Positions 36,652-45,426 of a stretch of 64,000 nt of DNA are shown one piece after another (position 1 is the first letter of the stretch; every line of letters starts with the position of its first letter). Under the pieces are notes generated by a model. That model did no database searches. It was not told where the DNA came from and saw only the letters and a list, made by a program, of their open reading frames with translations. Made by a program: the position numbers and the translations under genes. Source of the stretch: Xanthocytophaga flava (GTDB taxonomy: Bacteria; Bacteroidota; Bacteroidia; Cytophagales; 172606-1). The stretch lies in NCBI GenBank assembly GCA_030068525.1, contig JASJOS010000002.1, positions 372,001 to 436,000 on the forward strand, given 5' to 3'.

Positions 36652-38475
36652 TTAATCAGGCAGAGAAAATGGAATAATAAGCTTTATTGTAGTCCCTTTG
36701 GCTGGATATGTTTCAATATGTAGATCTCCTCCCAGATTTCTGGATCTGCGCTGCATGTTATCCAGCCCGTTTCCCTTGTGTATATTCTGTAGATCAAAGC
36801 CTATTCCGTTATCACTAACACTTAAAATTAATTCTTCATTCCTTTGCTGAATGCTAATGGTTACTTGTTGTGCTTTGGCATATTTGGCAACATTATTCAC
36901 AGCTTCTTTGAATATAAGGTAAAAGTCATACTGATATTCTGGCGAAAAGGTAAAATTAACGAGAGTAGAGTCAATATGAAAGGAATATTCAATCTCTTGA
37001 GTTTCAAATACCTGTGCTGTGAACTCCTGCATACGTAAAGTAATACTTCCAAAGGAGTTTTTATCCGGGCGGGTAGTCCAGACAATATCACTCATTGCAT
37101 CCTGTACTTTTAGCGAGCTACTACTGATCTTTTCGATCAATTCCTTTACAGATTCTGGCCGTTGTTGTAAGCGATCCTGTGCTACCTGACTCAGAATCGC
37201 AATACTGCTTAACGTAGAGCCAATGTCATCATGCAGGTCACGGGCAATGCGGCTTCGCATCTGCTCGTTCATCTTTAGGTGTTTGATGACTTCGTTTTGA
37301 GCCGCTTCATTTTCTCTACGGTATTTATTGATCTGAAACGCTATCGCAAATGATAACAGAATCACTTCAAGAGCAGACCCGATCTGCATGGCATTACGGG
37401 TAATGTGATTGCTGGGCAGGATATTGGATAATTGTAATACAAATATGGCAGCACTGATAAGTAGTAATGACCAGATAGCCGTAAAGAAAATCCCTAGTTT
37501 ATAACCTTTATACCCAATAACAATGCCTAAAAAGAACAGATAGATCGTAATAGCAAGAGCCGCTCCATGTAATAGTGTAATGCCTTCACTGCGCAGAGGA
37601 GTAAGAGTAAGGATAAAACCTGCTATGACAGGAGTTAATAGAGCCCATTTGATCCATCTGGTAACAGGTAACCGGTATTCAACATACAGGAAGCCGTGGA
37701 CAAATAGAATGGCAAACACAAAGGTCCCTGTTATGAAAAAGGAAGTATACCGGTTAAACCAAACAGCATCAGGCCAGAGATATTCATGAGCCAATCCTTT
37801 TTGATAACTAAAGAAAGCAGTAAAAAATAACACATATAGAAAATAATATACGTAAGTACGGCTGCCAAAGAGATAAGAGACATAAAGGTTGAAAATTGCA
37901 ACCGCAAGCATGAGTCCAAAATACATACCTTGAATGAGATCATTGGTATGATTGTACTCAAAGAATGTATGCAAAGAAGCCACTTTTACCGGAATTACTA
38001 AGGGTAAGGAGTTTTGAACACGCAGATAGTACGTATTAGTTTGCTGAGGAGGTAGGTCTAGGTCAAACAGAAAGAAATTGGTCTGAAAAACCCGATTCAG
38101 AAAGGGAGTATAAATGCCGGATCGGGTAATTACAGAATGAGGTTCGGCTGTATTAGCGGTTTTATATAAAGTGATACTGTCTATAACTGGCTCTGAAATT
38201 TCCAGGAAAAGGTTGTCAGGAGTTTGATTTTGTAAGGTGAATCGTAACCATATCACAGATTTGCTTACACCGAAGTTGACAATTTTCTGTGTGTTTACTA
38301 CAAATTGTTTCTTTTGTACCTCATCAATAGTTAGCTGGGTTGTGGTATCTTCATACACTTCAATGGAAGGGGTAATGTCGAAGAAGTCTTTTTTGTCTTT
38401 TAGTACGGCTGTTGACTGAGCATGCACAACTTCTAGGGTATACCAAAACAGAATAAGCCAGACACTAAATTTCAT
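36652..38475 (-). CDS. 7TM-DISM sensor histidine kinase (HisKA_3 type)
   Basis: A 607-residue sensor kinase. Signal peptide (1-19), extracellular 7TMR-DISMED2-like domain (about 25-165), seven membrane segments (about 180-385), a short coiled coil, then HisKA_3 with RIARDLHDDIGSTLS (phospho-acceptor His415) and an HATPase domain with EAVNNVAKYAKA (N box), DNGIGFD and GNGLDNM (G boxes). This NarX-like kinase type normally partners with a LuxR/NarL-type regulator, and none is present in the window, so it is an orphan here. Confidence 0.93.
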   Translation of the reverse strand: MKFSVWLILFWYTLEVVHAQSTAVLKDKKDFFDITPSIEVYEDTTTQLTIDEVQKKQFVVNTQKIVNFGVSKSVIWLRFTLQNQTPDNLFLEISEPVIDSITLYKTANTAEPHSVITRSGIYTPFLNRVFQTNFFLFDLDLPPQQTNTYYLRVQNSLPLVIPVKVASLHTFFEYNHTNDLIQGMYFGLMLAVAIFNLYVSYLFGSRTYVYYFLYVLFFTAFFSYQKGLAHEYLWPDAVWFNRYTSFFITGTFVFAILFVHGFLYVEYRLPVTRWIKWALLTPVIAGFILTLTPLRSEGITLLHGAALAITIYLFFLGIVIGYKGYKLGIFFTAIWSLLLISAAIFVLQLSNILPSNHITRNAMQIGSALEVILLSFAIAFQINKYRRENEAAQNEVIKHLKMNEQMRSRIARDLHDDIGSTLSSIAILSQVAQDRLQQRPESVKELIEKISSSSLKVQDAMSDIVWTTRPDKNSFGSITLRMQEFTAQVFETQEIEYSFHIDSTLVNFTFSPEYQYDFYLIFKEAVNNVAKYAKAQQVTISIQQRNEELILSVSDNGIGFDLQNIHKGNGLDNMQRRSRNLGGDLHIETYPAKGTTIKLIIPFSLPD

Positions 38476-38524
38476 ATAAAGGGACGGAGTTTCTGCAAAA
38501 TACTAATTTACAGTAATTTGTGGG

Positions 38525-38556
38525 CAAAGTTATAGGCCATTTTTCGATTTACGACA
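38525..38556 (-). promoter_or_regulatory. Promoter of the 7TM-DISM kinase gene
   Basis: On the minus strand TTG (38554-38556), a 21-bp spacer and TAACTTTG (38525-38532) match the Bacteroidota -33/-7 pattern, giving a leader of roughly 40 nt before the start at 38475. Confidence 0.5.
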
Positions 38557-38580
38557 ATAGTATCAGGTAAAATAGGGTAT

Positions 38581-38613
38581 AAAAAAAGTCCCTACCTATG
38601 AGGGTAAGGACTT
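38581..38613 (-). terminator. Terminator of the VWA protein gene
   Basis: AAGTCC-c-TACC pairs with GGTA-a-GGACTT (one mismatch), followed on the minus strand by seven T. Confidence 0.7.
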
Positions 38614-38636
38614 CGTATCTCTCTGGTGACAAGAAG

Positions 38637-40484
38637 TTAAGTTGTTACAGTTGCCTGTACAAATCGCTTGATATCACCACAGGCAATATACGATTTGCCA
38701 TCCGGAGCGGTATTTACTTCGTCTACTACATATAAGGTTCCTTCTTCACGAATGGAACGAGGGAAACGCATATTCCAGGTAGATTCGTAGCCGTCCGATA
38801 CTACCCGTGCTCGTAGTTTACTACCATCTTTTACACATTGCACCAGTACACCATCTCCTACCTGATCAGTTGTTTCCAGATCCGCAGCTGTAGGTGCACC
38901 AGCAGATGCTTTGCCATTGCTGCTCTTGCGTGTCCGTGTTGCAGAAGCAAACGTATCTACTTCACCTGCTTTGGCATAGCGGTTAATTTCTCCTTTCACC
39001 CGATAAAAAGAACCATCACTGGACAGTTCGAGCCCTTCTACTACATAGCGGGCGTTTTCTGCACGAATAGCTCTGGGAAATTGTACATTCTTGTTCTGAT
39101 CATATGCATCAGACAATACTTTGATGCGTAATTTGCCACCTTCACGCAAACATTGCAGTTCCACACCTGTGCCTACTTCTGTTACTACTTTCAGTGCCTT
39201 CACCTCTTCTCCTGCAGATACACCCCGGCTACCCAAATCTGCCCGGTTACGGTTTCGTGCCTGGTATGACTGATCCAGTAGTTCCTTACGGCCTTCATTG
39301 CCTAGTGCTTTTTGCGCCATCCGGCTGGCAAAGTATTCTAGCTGCTCTATCTCTTCTGCAATTTCAAAATGTTCATGGAGGCCTTTTTCCTGTAACTCAC
39401 GAATCAATGTACGTAATATCTGTTCTGCATCCGCATTGTGTCCGGATTCCAGTAGCTCCAGGGCAGATTCTTTGGCTTTAGCAATCTTCAGCCTGTTTAT
39501 CTCAATAAGAATACCACTAGAAGGAGCCAGAGCAGATTCTTCAAGAGTTCCTACCTGTGCTGTAATGTTTATTTGTCCATTTATTTGCTGGATAGCGCCA
39601 TTCTGCACAGCTTCTGCTGTAAATGCTAGCTTACCAATTGGCAATGTTCCTTTGGAGGCTTCTGGTAAGGTAAGTGTTAGACCCAGTAATTTGTCTTCAC
39701 CTGTATAAATGTCACCTAAGGTCAGAATGGTTTGTCCATTGGCAGAGGTTTGGGTTTTGGCAATACTGAGTACATCAGACAATTGTATTCCAGATGCTAG
39801 TTCCAGTGTAGCAGAAAGATTTTGTGCTACAACCGATTTTAAGCTGTCCAGCTCAAAGGTAAATACATCTGAAGCCTCATCAATACTCTGAATAAAGTAG
39901 AAATTACCTGTAGCCGCCTGAGCCATCCCTATAAGTAAATCTTCATTGAATCCCCGTCCAAAACCGAGGGTGGTGGTAGTAATACCTTCTGATGCTTTCT
40001 TGCCGGCTGTTGCCATCAAACTTTTGGGATCAGTAATACCCATATTGGCATGCCCGTCTGTAAGAAGCAGAACACGGTTTACTTTCTGAGGATCGTAATT
40101 AGCCTTTACGTGTTCGCAGCCTTGTAACCAGCCGCCAGACAGATTGGTGATACCGCCGGCACGTACTTTATGAATCAGCGTTTTAACGGCTTCTTTGTCT
40201 GTGACTGGCTGCGGTCCAAAAATGGTATTTACATTGTCGTCATATACCACGATGGAAATAATATCGCCGGGTTCCAGTTTGTTGACAACTGCTTCAGCGG
40301 CTTTGAGAGCATGTTGCAAAGGAGCACCAGCCATAGATCCTGACCGATCTATAACCAGTGAAAGATTTAGATTGCGACGCGCTGCCTGTGGCAGATCAGA
40401 TTGAAAACGGATGAGCAAGTCGGTAGGCTGTGTAATGCCTTCCGGTAAAATGGTTTGCGAAAAACTGTAGCTGGGTTTGAGCAT
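38637..40484 (-). CDS. VWA-domain protein with duplicated C-terminal module
   Basis: A 615-residue protein without a clear signal peptide. The VWA domain (about 40-215) has an intact MIDAS: DRSGS (46-50), GGITNLSGG and LLTDGHAN. A VIT-like or chloride-channel-type linker domain follows (about 225-400). The C-terminus holds two copies of a roughly 70-residue module (about 436-506 and 540-610), each with QC, GxKLR, LSDAY or VSDGY, FPRAIR or FPRSIR and YVV, joined by a Ser/Gly/Ala-rich linker. The module is not one I can name. It stands alone. Confidence 0.85.
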   Translation of the reverse strand: MLKPSYSFSQTILPEGITQPTDLLIRFQSDLPQAARRNLNLSLVIDRSGSMAGAPLQHALKAAEAVVNKLEPGDIISIVVYDDNVNTIFGPQPVTDKEAVKTLIHKVRAGGITNLSGGWLQGCEHVKANYDPQKVNRVLLLTDGHANMGITDPKSLMATAGKKASEGITTTTLGFGRGFNEDLLIGMAQAATGNFYFIQSIDEASDVFTFELDSLKSVVAQNLSATLELASGIQLSDVLSIAKTQTSANGQTILTLGDIYTGEDKLLGLTLTLPEASKGTLPIGKLAFTAEAVQNGAIQQINGQINITAQVGTLEESALAPSSGILIEINRLKIAKAKESALELLESGHNADAEQILRTLIRELQEKGLHEHFEIAEEIEQLEYFASRMAQKALGNEGRKELLDQSYQARNRNRADLGSRGVSAGEEVKALKVVTEVGTGVELQCLREGGKLRIKVLSDAYDQNKNVQFPRAIRAENARYVVEGLELSSDGSFYRVKGEINRYAKAGEVDTFASATRTRKSSNGKASAGAPTAADLETTDQVGDGVLVQCVKDGSKLRARVVSDGYESTWNMRFPRSIREEGTLYVVDEVNTAPDGKSYIACGDIKRFVQATVTT

Positions 40485-40995
40485 AAGATTGGGTATAATA
40501 GATTGAGGTTAGCTGGTAATACTATCTTTGATCTTAACAATACTAAATATTGTTCAATTAGTTAATTCCTGCCAGGCTATATTGCTAGGTGCGAGGTAAT
40601 ATAAAAATGTAAGTCACACAAAAGCCGATGAAAGAAGAAAGTTTGGGAGTTTAGTTACATCGATACTAAGCGTTATTGTCAGACTATGTAAGTGTGCGCA
40701 GCTAAAGTTAGAAAAAAAAGATATTTCATTGATAAATAAAATACGAATAATTGGTAGAGATAAAGGATATTTTTTGAAAAGTAGCAAACCTATGCAGCAA
40801 GTAAAACAGTTTTTTACTTACATGATTTTAAGAAATATACAGCATGTATGATAGAATGCTGATTTACAGAGTTACGCATCAACATAAGACTTGTCTGCAC
40901 TTGCAGAATGAAACTATAGGAGGGGATATTTATACAGGCATGCTTTTTTCCTTTTAATGTGACAGGTTAAATATGATGCATTATTAACTACTGTT
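40485..40995. other. Gene-free divergent intergenic region
   Basis: About 510 bp between the divergent VWA and DUF748 genes. No convincing ORF, dyad or -7/-33 pair seen. Confidence 0.45.
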
Positions 40996-42228
40996 ATGAA
41001 AGTGAAAAAGAAATATATCATACTACTTTCCATAGTGGGAGTATTGATAGTGGCAAGGTTATTATTGCCTTATTTTGTGACCCGATATGTAAACAAGGTC
41101 CTGGCGGATATTCCCGGCTACTGGGGAAAAATTGATGATGTAGATATACATCTTTACAGAGGTGCCTATCAGGTACAGGGAATGAAACTTTTTAAAGTGG
41201 AAGGAAATCAACGGGTTCCATTTCTGGATTTTCCGGTTGTAGATCTATCAGTATACTGGGATGCTATATTCAAAGGAGAGATTGCTGGAAAGGTGGCATT
41301 TGACAAACCCGTAATCAACTTTATTGGAGGTAGCAGTGAAGAAAAAAATCAGAGTGGTAAGGATATTGACTGGACCAAACCATTAAAAGAACTAATGCCT
41401 TTGAAAATAGATCAGTTGATTGTACGGAAGGGAGCCATCACCTTCAATGATTTCACCACCCGACCTAAGGTAGATCTGTCTATGAAAGATGTAAATATGA
41501 CAGCTACTAACTTAAGTAATGCTCAGCATAAGGCCGAAACATTGCCTTCTGATGTAAAGCTAACTGCTAATTCAATTGGGAATGGAAAGCTTAACATCTT
41601 AATGAAGATTGATGTACTGAAGCCAATGCCTGATTTTGATATGAATTTGAAGTTTGAAGATGTCAATATTCCAGCTTTAAATGATTTTTTCAAAGCATAT
41701 GCAAAAGTGGATCTGGAAAGGGGCAACTTTAATCTTTATAGTGAACTGGCTCTACGGGAAGGTGCTATCACCGGATATGTGAAACCGATAGCCCGTGACC
41801 TGAAGTTTATTGACTGGAAAGACAAAGAGGAGACCAAAAATGTGGGCCATCTGCTTTGGGAAGGTATTGCCGGCCTGGTAGCAACAATCTTCAAGAACCA
41901 TCCCAATGATCAATTGGCAACGGTAGTGCCTGTTTCAGGTACAGTCTCCAAAACTGATGTTAATACATGGAAAACCGTGGTTAACATACTTCACAATGCA
42001 TTTATTAAAGCCTTGCCTATGGAAACCGATGGCACGGTAACCTTCGCTGATGCCATTGCTGCTTATCGGGAACAGATGGTAAAGGGGGATAAAGAAAGTG
42101 AGAAGGATAACAAAAAAGAGGAGAGAGCCAAGAAGAAGGAAGAGCGTAAAGAAAAAAGAGAGGAGAGAAAAGAAGAACGAAAAGCAAAACGTGAACGAAA
42201 TAAAGAAGAAAATAGTGTGAGTGAATAA
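40996..42228 (+). CDS. DUF748 / AsmA-like protein with highly charged tail
   Basis: A 410-residue protein: an N-terminal membrane anchor (about 7-27), then an AsmA/DUF748-like envelope domain (about 35-350) with the repeated strand pattern seen in lipid-transport-like bridge proteins (YRGAYQVQGMKLFKVEG, VDLSMKDVNMTATNL). The last 55 residues are almost only Lys, Glu and Arg (about 355-410), predicted as one charged helix. The tail's role is unknown. It has its own terminator. Confidence 0.8.
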   Translation: MKVKKKYIILLSIVGVLIVARLLLPYFVTRYVNKVLADIPGYWGKIDDVDIHLYRGAYQVQGMKLFKVEGNQRVPFLDFPVVDLSVYWDAIFKGEIAGKVAFDKPVINFIGGSSEEKNQSGKDIDWTKPLKELMPLKIDQLIVRKGAITFNDFTTRPKVDLSMKDVNMTATNLSNAQHKAETLPSDVKLTANSIGNGKLNILMKIDVLKPMPDFDMNLKFEDVNIPALNDFFKAYAKVDLERGNFNLYSELALREGAITGYVKPIARDLKFIDWKDKEETKNVGHLLWEGIAGLVATIFKNHPNDQLATVVPVSGTVSKTDVNTWKTVVNILHNAFIKALPMETDGTVTFADAIAAYREQMVKGDKESEKDNKKEERAKKKEERKEKREERKEERKAKRERNKEENSVSE

Positions 42229-42251
42229 CGTGCTTGCAATGTTTACTGACA

Positions 42252-42298
42252 AGTGTCTGGCACGTTGGATCATCCAATGTGCCAGACACTATTTTTTG
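42252..42298 (+). terminator. Terminator of the DUF748 gene
   Basis: AGTGTCTGGCAC-g-TTGGA pairs with TCCAA-t-GTGCCAGACACT around a 3-nt loop, followed by ATTTTTTG; starts 23 bp past the stop. Confidence 0.85.
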
Positions 42299-42361
42299 TG
42301 ATATTGCCAATCTTCGCTTCTTTAGTAAAGAAATTTTGAGACAAGTCAGGGTAAACAAAAC

Positions 42362-42910
42362 ATGCGATCACTTTGGTGGCTAACAAACCCTTTGATAGTA
42401 ACGAAAGATTCAACAAGTATGGAAATGTTTTATACTGTATTTGGGGAAGGAAAAGACCTGAGTGTAGTCCAGATGAGTTGTCGGGCTATTATTGTATTTC
42501 TGATTGCATATGGCTTAATCCGTGTCTCCGGAAGAAGATCCTTCGCCATTCATACACCTGTTGATAATATTGTGGTTATATTGCTGGGTGCTATTCTGAG
42601 TCGTGCGGTGGTTGGTGCTTCTCCTTTTATACCTGTAGTTTGTGCCAGTCTGACACTGGTATTATTGCACCGGATTTTTGGATGGTTTATGGCACATAAT
42701 ACCCGTTTGGGTAGATGGATAGAAAGCCGGAAAATTATTTTGTATCAGGATGCCCGGTTTATAGAAGAGAATATGAAAAAGGCGCTAGTTCGAAAAGAAG
42801 ATATTATGCAGGGAATCCGGCAGGCTATCCATACTGAGGACTTAACGAAAGTTGATAAGATATACATTGAAGGAAATGGGAAGATCAGTATACTTATAAA
42901 AGAAGTCTAA
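42362..42910 (+). CDS. DUF421 (YetF-type) membrane protein
   Basis: 182 residues from the ATG at 42362; the ATG at 42419 would remove 19 residues and is also possible. Three membrane helices (about 38-110) carry the family's GLIRVSGRRSFAIHTPVDNIVVILLGA pattern around RVSGRRSF, followed by a small soluble domain (about 115-182) with ILYQDARFIEENMKK. Function unknown in general. The gene stands alone. Confidence 0.85.
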   Translation: MRSLWWLTNPLIVTKDSTSMEMFYTVFGEGKDLSVVQMSCRAIIVFLIAYGLIRVSGRRSFAIHTPVDNIVVILLGAILSRAVVGASPFIPVVCASLTLVLLHRIFGWFMAHNTRLGRWIESRKIILYQDARFIEENMKKALVRKEDIMQGIRQAIHTEDLTKVDKIYIEGNGKISILIKEV

Positions 42911-42992
42911 AAACAGAATGCTAAACTTAGAGTTATATAACCATAATTATGCTCATGTGGTTGTTTGAACTGAACTATAGGCAGAATGAGCC

Positions 42993-43139
42993 TTGCGGCG
43001 AATTCAATTCATGAAAACAGGATGGCAGATGAGTCTATGGTATGTTCGGGCCCAAAGTGCTTTTGCCTAGAGTTCACCGCAAAAATGTTTTTGCATAGAA
43101 TTCACCGCAAGATGAGTGTCTGATCGGAATTCACCGCAA
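42993..43139. repeat. Degenerate 28-29 bp tandem repeat with a GAATTCACCGCAA core
   Basis: Direct copies of the core lie at 43070-43082 (GAGTTCACCGCAA), 43098-43110 and 43127-43139 (both GAATTCACCGCAA), 28 and 29 bp apart. The first two units also share TTTTGC.TAGA before the core. An inverted copy, TTGCGGCGAATTC, lies at 42993-43005. It occupies the 320-bp gap between the DUF421 and nitrilase genes, which holds no gene. Confidence 0.6.
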
Positions 43140-43230
43140 TTCACTGCTTGCAGCGAACTATGTGCAGTACGAAGATATTGCTGGAGTAAAGATGAGATAA
43201 TTGTTTTGCTACAAAAAGTTCATAAAAGAA

Positions 43231-44139
43231 TTATTGGCTATTCTTTACTGTAAATGTAAACAGATCAGGACGTGAATAATGACCGATTACATCAAAGTCC
43301 AGTTTACTTTGAATAACTTCATCCATATCCAGCTCTGCTACCAGTACACCTTTTTCATCCCAAAGCGGGCCTGCTATACATTTTCCCTGAGGAGAGACAA
43401 TTACGCTTCCTCCCCGACAAAGGACTGAGTCATCTTCTGCAAACTGTACCTGAAATTCTGTTGGATAATCATCTTTACGAAAATATTGGTTACAGCCTAT
43501 TACAAAACATCTGCCTTCACAGGCAATATGTTGCATAGTTGCTGTCCATGTTTCACGAGCATCTGCGGTAGGAGCTATATAGAGTTGAACACCTTGCTGA
43601 TATAAAGCCATACGTGCCAATGGCATATAGTTTTCCCAGCAGATCAAACCGCCCAGTTTTCCAAACTCTGTCTGTACACTAGTAAGTACATCAGCTCCAT
43701 GGCCTTCTGCCCACACAAGTCGCTCAACTCCGGTAGGCTTGATTTTGCGATGCTTACCCATATAGCCTTGATTGGGAGAGATATAGATCATGGTACAGTA
43801 CAAACTACCATTTACACTATCCCTTTCTGTAATACCTGTTACCAAAAATATCTGATGGGTTTTGGCAATTTGTTCTAACTGTGCTAAGTGTTTTCCAGGC
43901 AGTTCAAGACTATTTTCCCAATATTGCTGATACAGTTGCCTGCCCTGATCACTACGTTGTCCAATTGTAGAGCCGAACGTAAACTTTCGAGGGTAGCCCG
44001 GAATGAATGACTCTGGAAACACAAGTAGCTGGCAACCCTGGGAGGCATATTCGGCAATTGTATTTTCCATTTTCTGAATCGTTGCTTCCAGATTAAAAAA
44101 TACAGGGGTTTCCTGTACTACAGCTACTTTTACTCGCAT
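43231..44139 (-). CDS. Nitrilase-family carbon-nitrogen hydrolase
   Basis: A 302-residue nitrilase-superfamily enzyme with the Glu-Lys-Cys triad visible: Glu43 in VFPESFIPGYP, Lys132 in GKHRKIKPT and Cys167 in GGLICWENYMPLAR. The CWEN sequence is typical of true nitrilases and related branch-1 enzymes. It hydrolyses organic nitriles to acids and ammonia, or related C-N bonds. It lies downstream of the HDAC-like gene on the same strand but has its own promoter (44169-44198). Confidence 0.9.
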   Translation of the reverse strand: MRVKVAVVQETPVFFNLEATIQKMENTIAEYASQGCQLLVFPESFIPGYPRKFTFGSTIGQRSDQGRQLYQQYWENSLELPGKHLAQLEQIAKTHQIFLVTGITERDSVNGSLYCTMIYISPNQGYMGKHRKIKPTGVERLVWAEGHGADVLTSVQTEFGKLGGLICWENYMPLARMALYQQGVQLYIAPTADARETWTATMQHIACEGRCFVIGCNQYFRKDDYPTEFQVQFAEDDSVLCRGGSVIVSPQGKCIAGPLWDEKGVLVAELDMDEVIQSKLDFDVIGHYSRPDLFTFTVKNSQ

Positions 44140-44168
44140 AATGAGATTTGAAACAATAGGTAGATTTA

Positions 44169-44198
44169 CAAAAGTATGTGTAAAAGGATATTTTTCAA
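44169..44198 (-). promoter_or_regulatory. Promoter of the nitrilase gene
   Basis: On the minus strand TTG (44196-44198), a 19-bp spacer and TACTTTTG (44169-44176), the same -33/-7 spacing as in the tRNA-Asp promoters. The predicted leader is about 25 nt. Confidence 0.6.
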
Positions 44199-44258
44199 GT
44201 TTTGGTTTGACTTATGATACCTTTAGAAAACAACAGCATGAGGTTTATAACCATAGAC

Positions 44259-45161
44259 TTAGAAAAATATTTCCTGAGCTAGTCTGTAGGTATTGGCATG
44301 GGCATCTACAATATCTGCTATCCGAGTGGAATATCCACCTCCCATACTGGCCACCACCGGAATTCGGTGTTGTTTGCAGAGCGTCCAAACTATGCGATCC
44401 CGCTCACGGCAGCCTTCTGGTGTGAGGGAGAGTTTTCCCAGTTTGTCGGTAGCCAACACATCCACTCCTGACTGAAAAAATATAAACTCAGGTTGGTGGA
44501 TATCTATCAACTGAGGCAGATTAGTACTCAGTAGCGACAGATAATGTTTATCATCTGTAGAATCCGGTAAGGGTATGTCCAGATCCGATTGTTCTTTATG
44601 CAGAGGATAATTATTTGCCCCATGCATACTAAAGGTAAATACACGTGGTTCATTCTGAAAAATCTGGGCAGTGCCGTCTCCCTGATGGACATCCAGATCT
44701 ATTACCAGAATTTTTTGAGCTAATTTCGCCTCCAGTAGGTAGTTTGCACCGATTGCGATGTCATTAAGGAGACAAAAGCCTTCACCTCTGTTAGTGAAGG
44801 CATGATGAGTGCCGCCTGCAATATTCATGGCAACACCATATTGCAAGGCAAACTGTACAGCTTGGATTGTTCCCTGAGCAATGATAATTTCGCGCCTTAC
44901 CAGAGACTCGGATAGCGGAAAGCCTGTTCGCCGGATCTCTGCCGGAGTCAATGTCTGATTTTTAAGCTTTTCCCAATAGGATTTTTCATGGGTGGTTAAA
45001 ATCCATTTTTCTTCCAATGGCGTAGGTCTAAAAAAGTTTTCAGAGGAGACAGTCCCTTCATACAGAAGTTGTTCGGGAAGCAATGTGTATTTCTCCATGG
45101 GGAAGCGATGACCCTCAGGCAGAGGATGTGCATATTCAGGAGCCCAGGCAATCTTAAGCAT
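44259..45161 (-). CDS. Histone-deacetylase-family hydrolase
   Basis: About 300 residues from the ATG at 45161 (MLKIAWAPEY). It carries the arginase/deacetylase fold motifs: GGTHHAF (tandem His), LVIDLDVHQGDGTAQIF (Asp and His zinc ligands), FSMHG and FQSGVDVLATDKLG (third zinc Asp). Bacterial members deacetylate acetylpolyamines, acetoin-related or other acyl-amide substrates; which one is not clear. The nitrilase gene follows on the same strand 119 bp later. Confidence 0.92.
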   Translation of the reverse strand: MLKIAWAPEYAHPLPEGHRFPMEKYTLLPEQLLYEGTVSSENFFRPTPLEEKWILTTHEKSYWEKLKNQTLTPAEIRRTGFPLSESLVRREIIIAQGTIQAVQFALQYGVAMNIAGGTHHAFTNRGEGFCLLNDIAIGANYLLEAKLAQKILVIDLDVHQGDGTAQIFQNEPRVFTFSMHGANNYPLHKEQSDLDIPLPDSTDDKHYLSLLSTNLPQLIDIHQPEFIFFQSGVDVLATDKLGKLSLTPEGCRERDRIVWTLCKQHRIPVVASMGGGYSTRIADIVDAHANTYRLAQEIFF

Positions 45162-45384
45162 TTTGTACAAAATGGTTTGAATCGGTAAAGTTATTGATAA
45201 ACCAGAAACACGGGTATTTGGTTTGATTTGCCTTTAATGAGGTATTTTTTTCCGTTCCTGTAAAATAGATTGAAAACTGGCACATATTGGTGCATATTTT
45301 GATTAATACATACAGACTACAACTAATGAAACACTGATAAAATGAGTGTTAATTGTTAAAAATTAATAATTGGGAGATATTTGT

Positions 45385-45406
45385 TTTACCCTAAGCATAG
45401 GGTAAA
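45385..45406. promoter_or_regulatory. Perfect palindrome at the start of the LytS-type kinase gene
   Basis: TTTACCCTA-agca-TAGGGTAAA, 9-bp perfect arms. It ends 20 bp before the ATG at 45427. It could be an operator or a leader hairpin. Confidence 0.45.
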
Positions 45407-45426
45407 GTGTGGATTGTAAGAACTGT

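Noticed and set aside
41935-42358. Long minus-strand ORFs antisense to the DUF748 tail
   Set aside because: They arise from the low-complexity Lys/Glu/Arg codons read on the opposite strand.
43070-43139. Direct repeats as a CRISPR array
   Set aside because: The conserved core is only 13 bp, the flanks vary, there are three copies with one inverted, and no cas genes are present.
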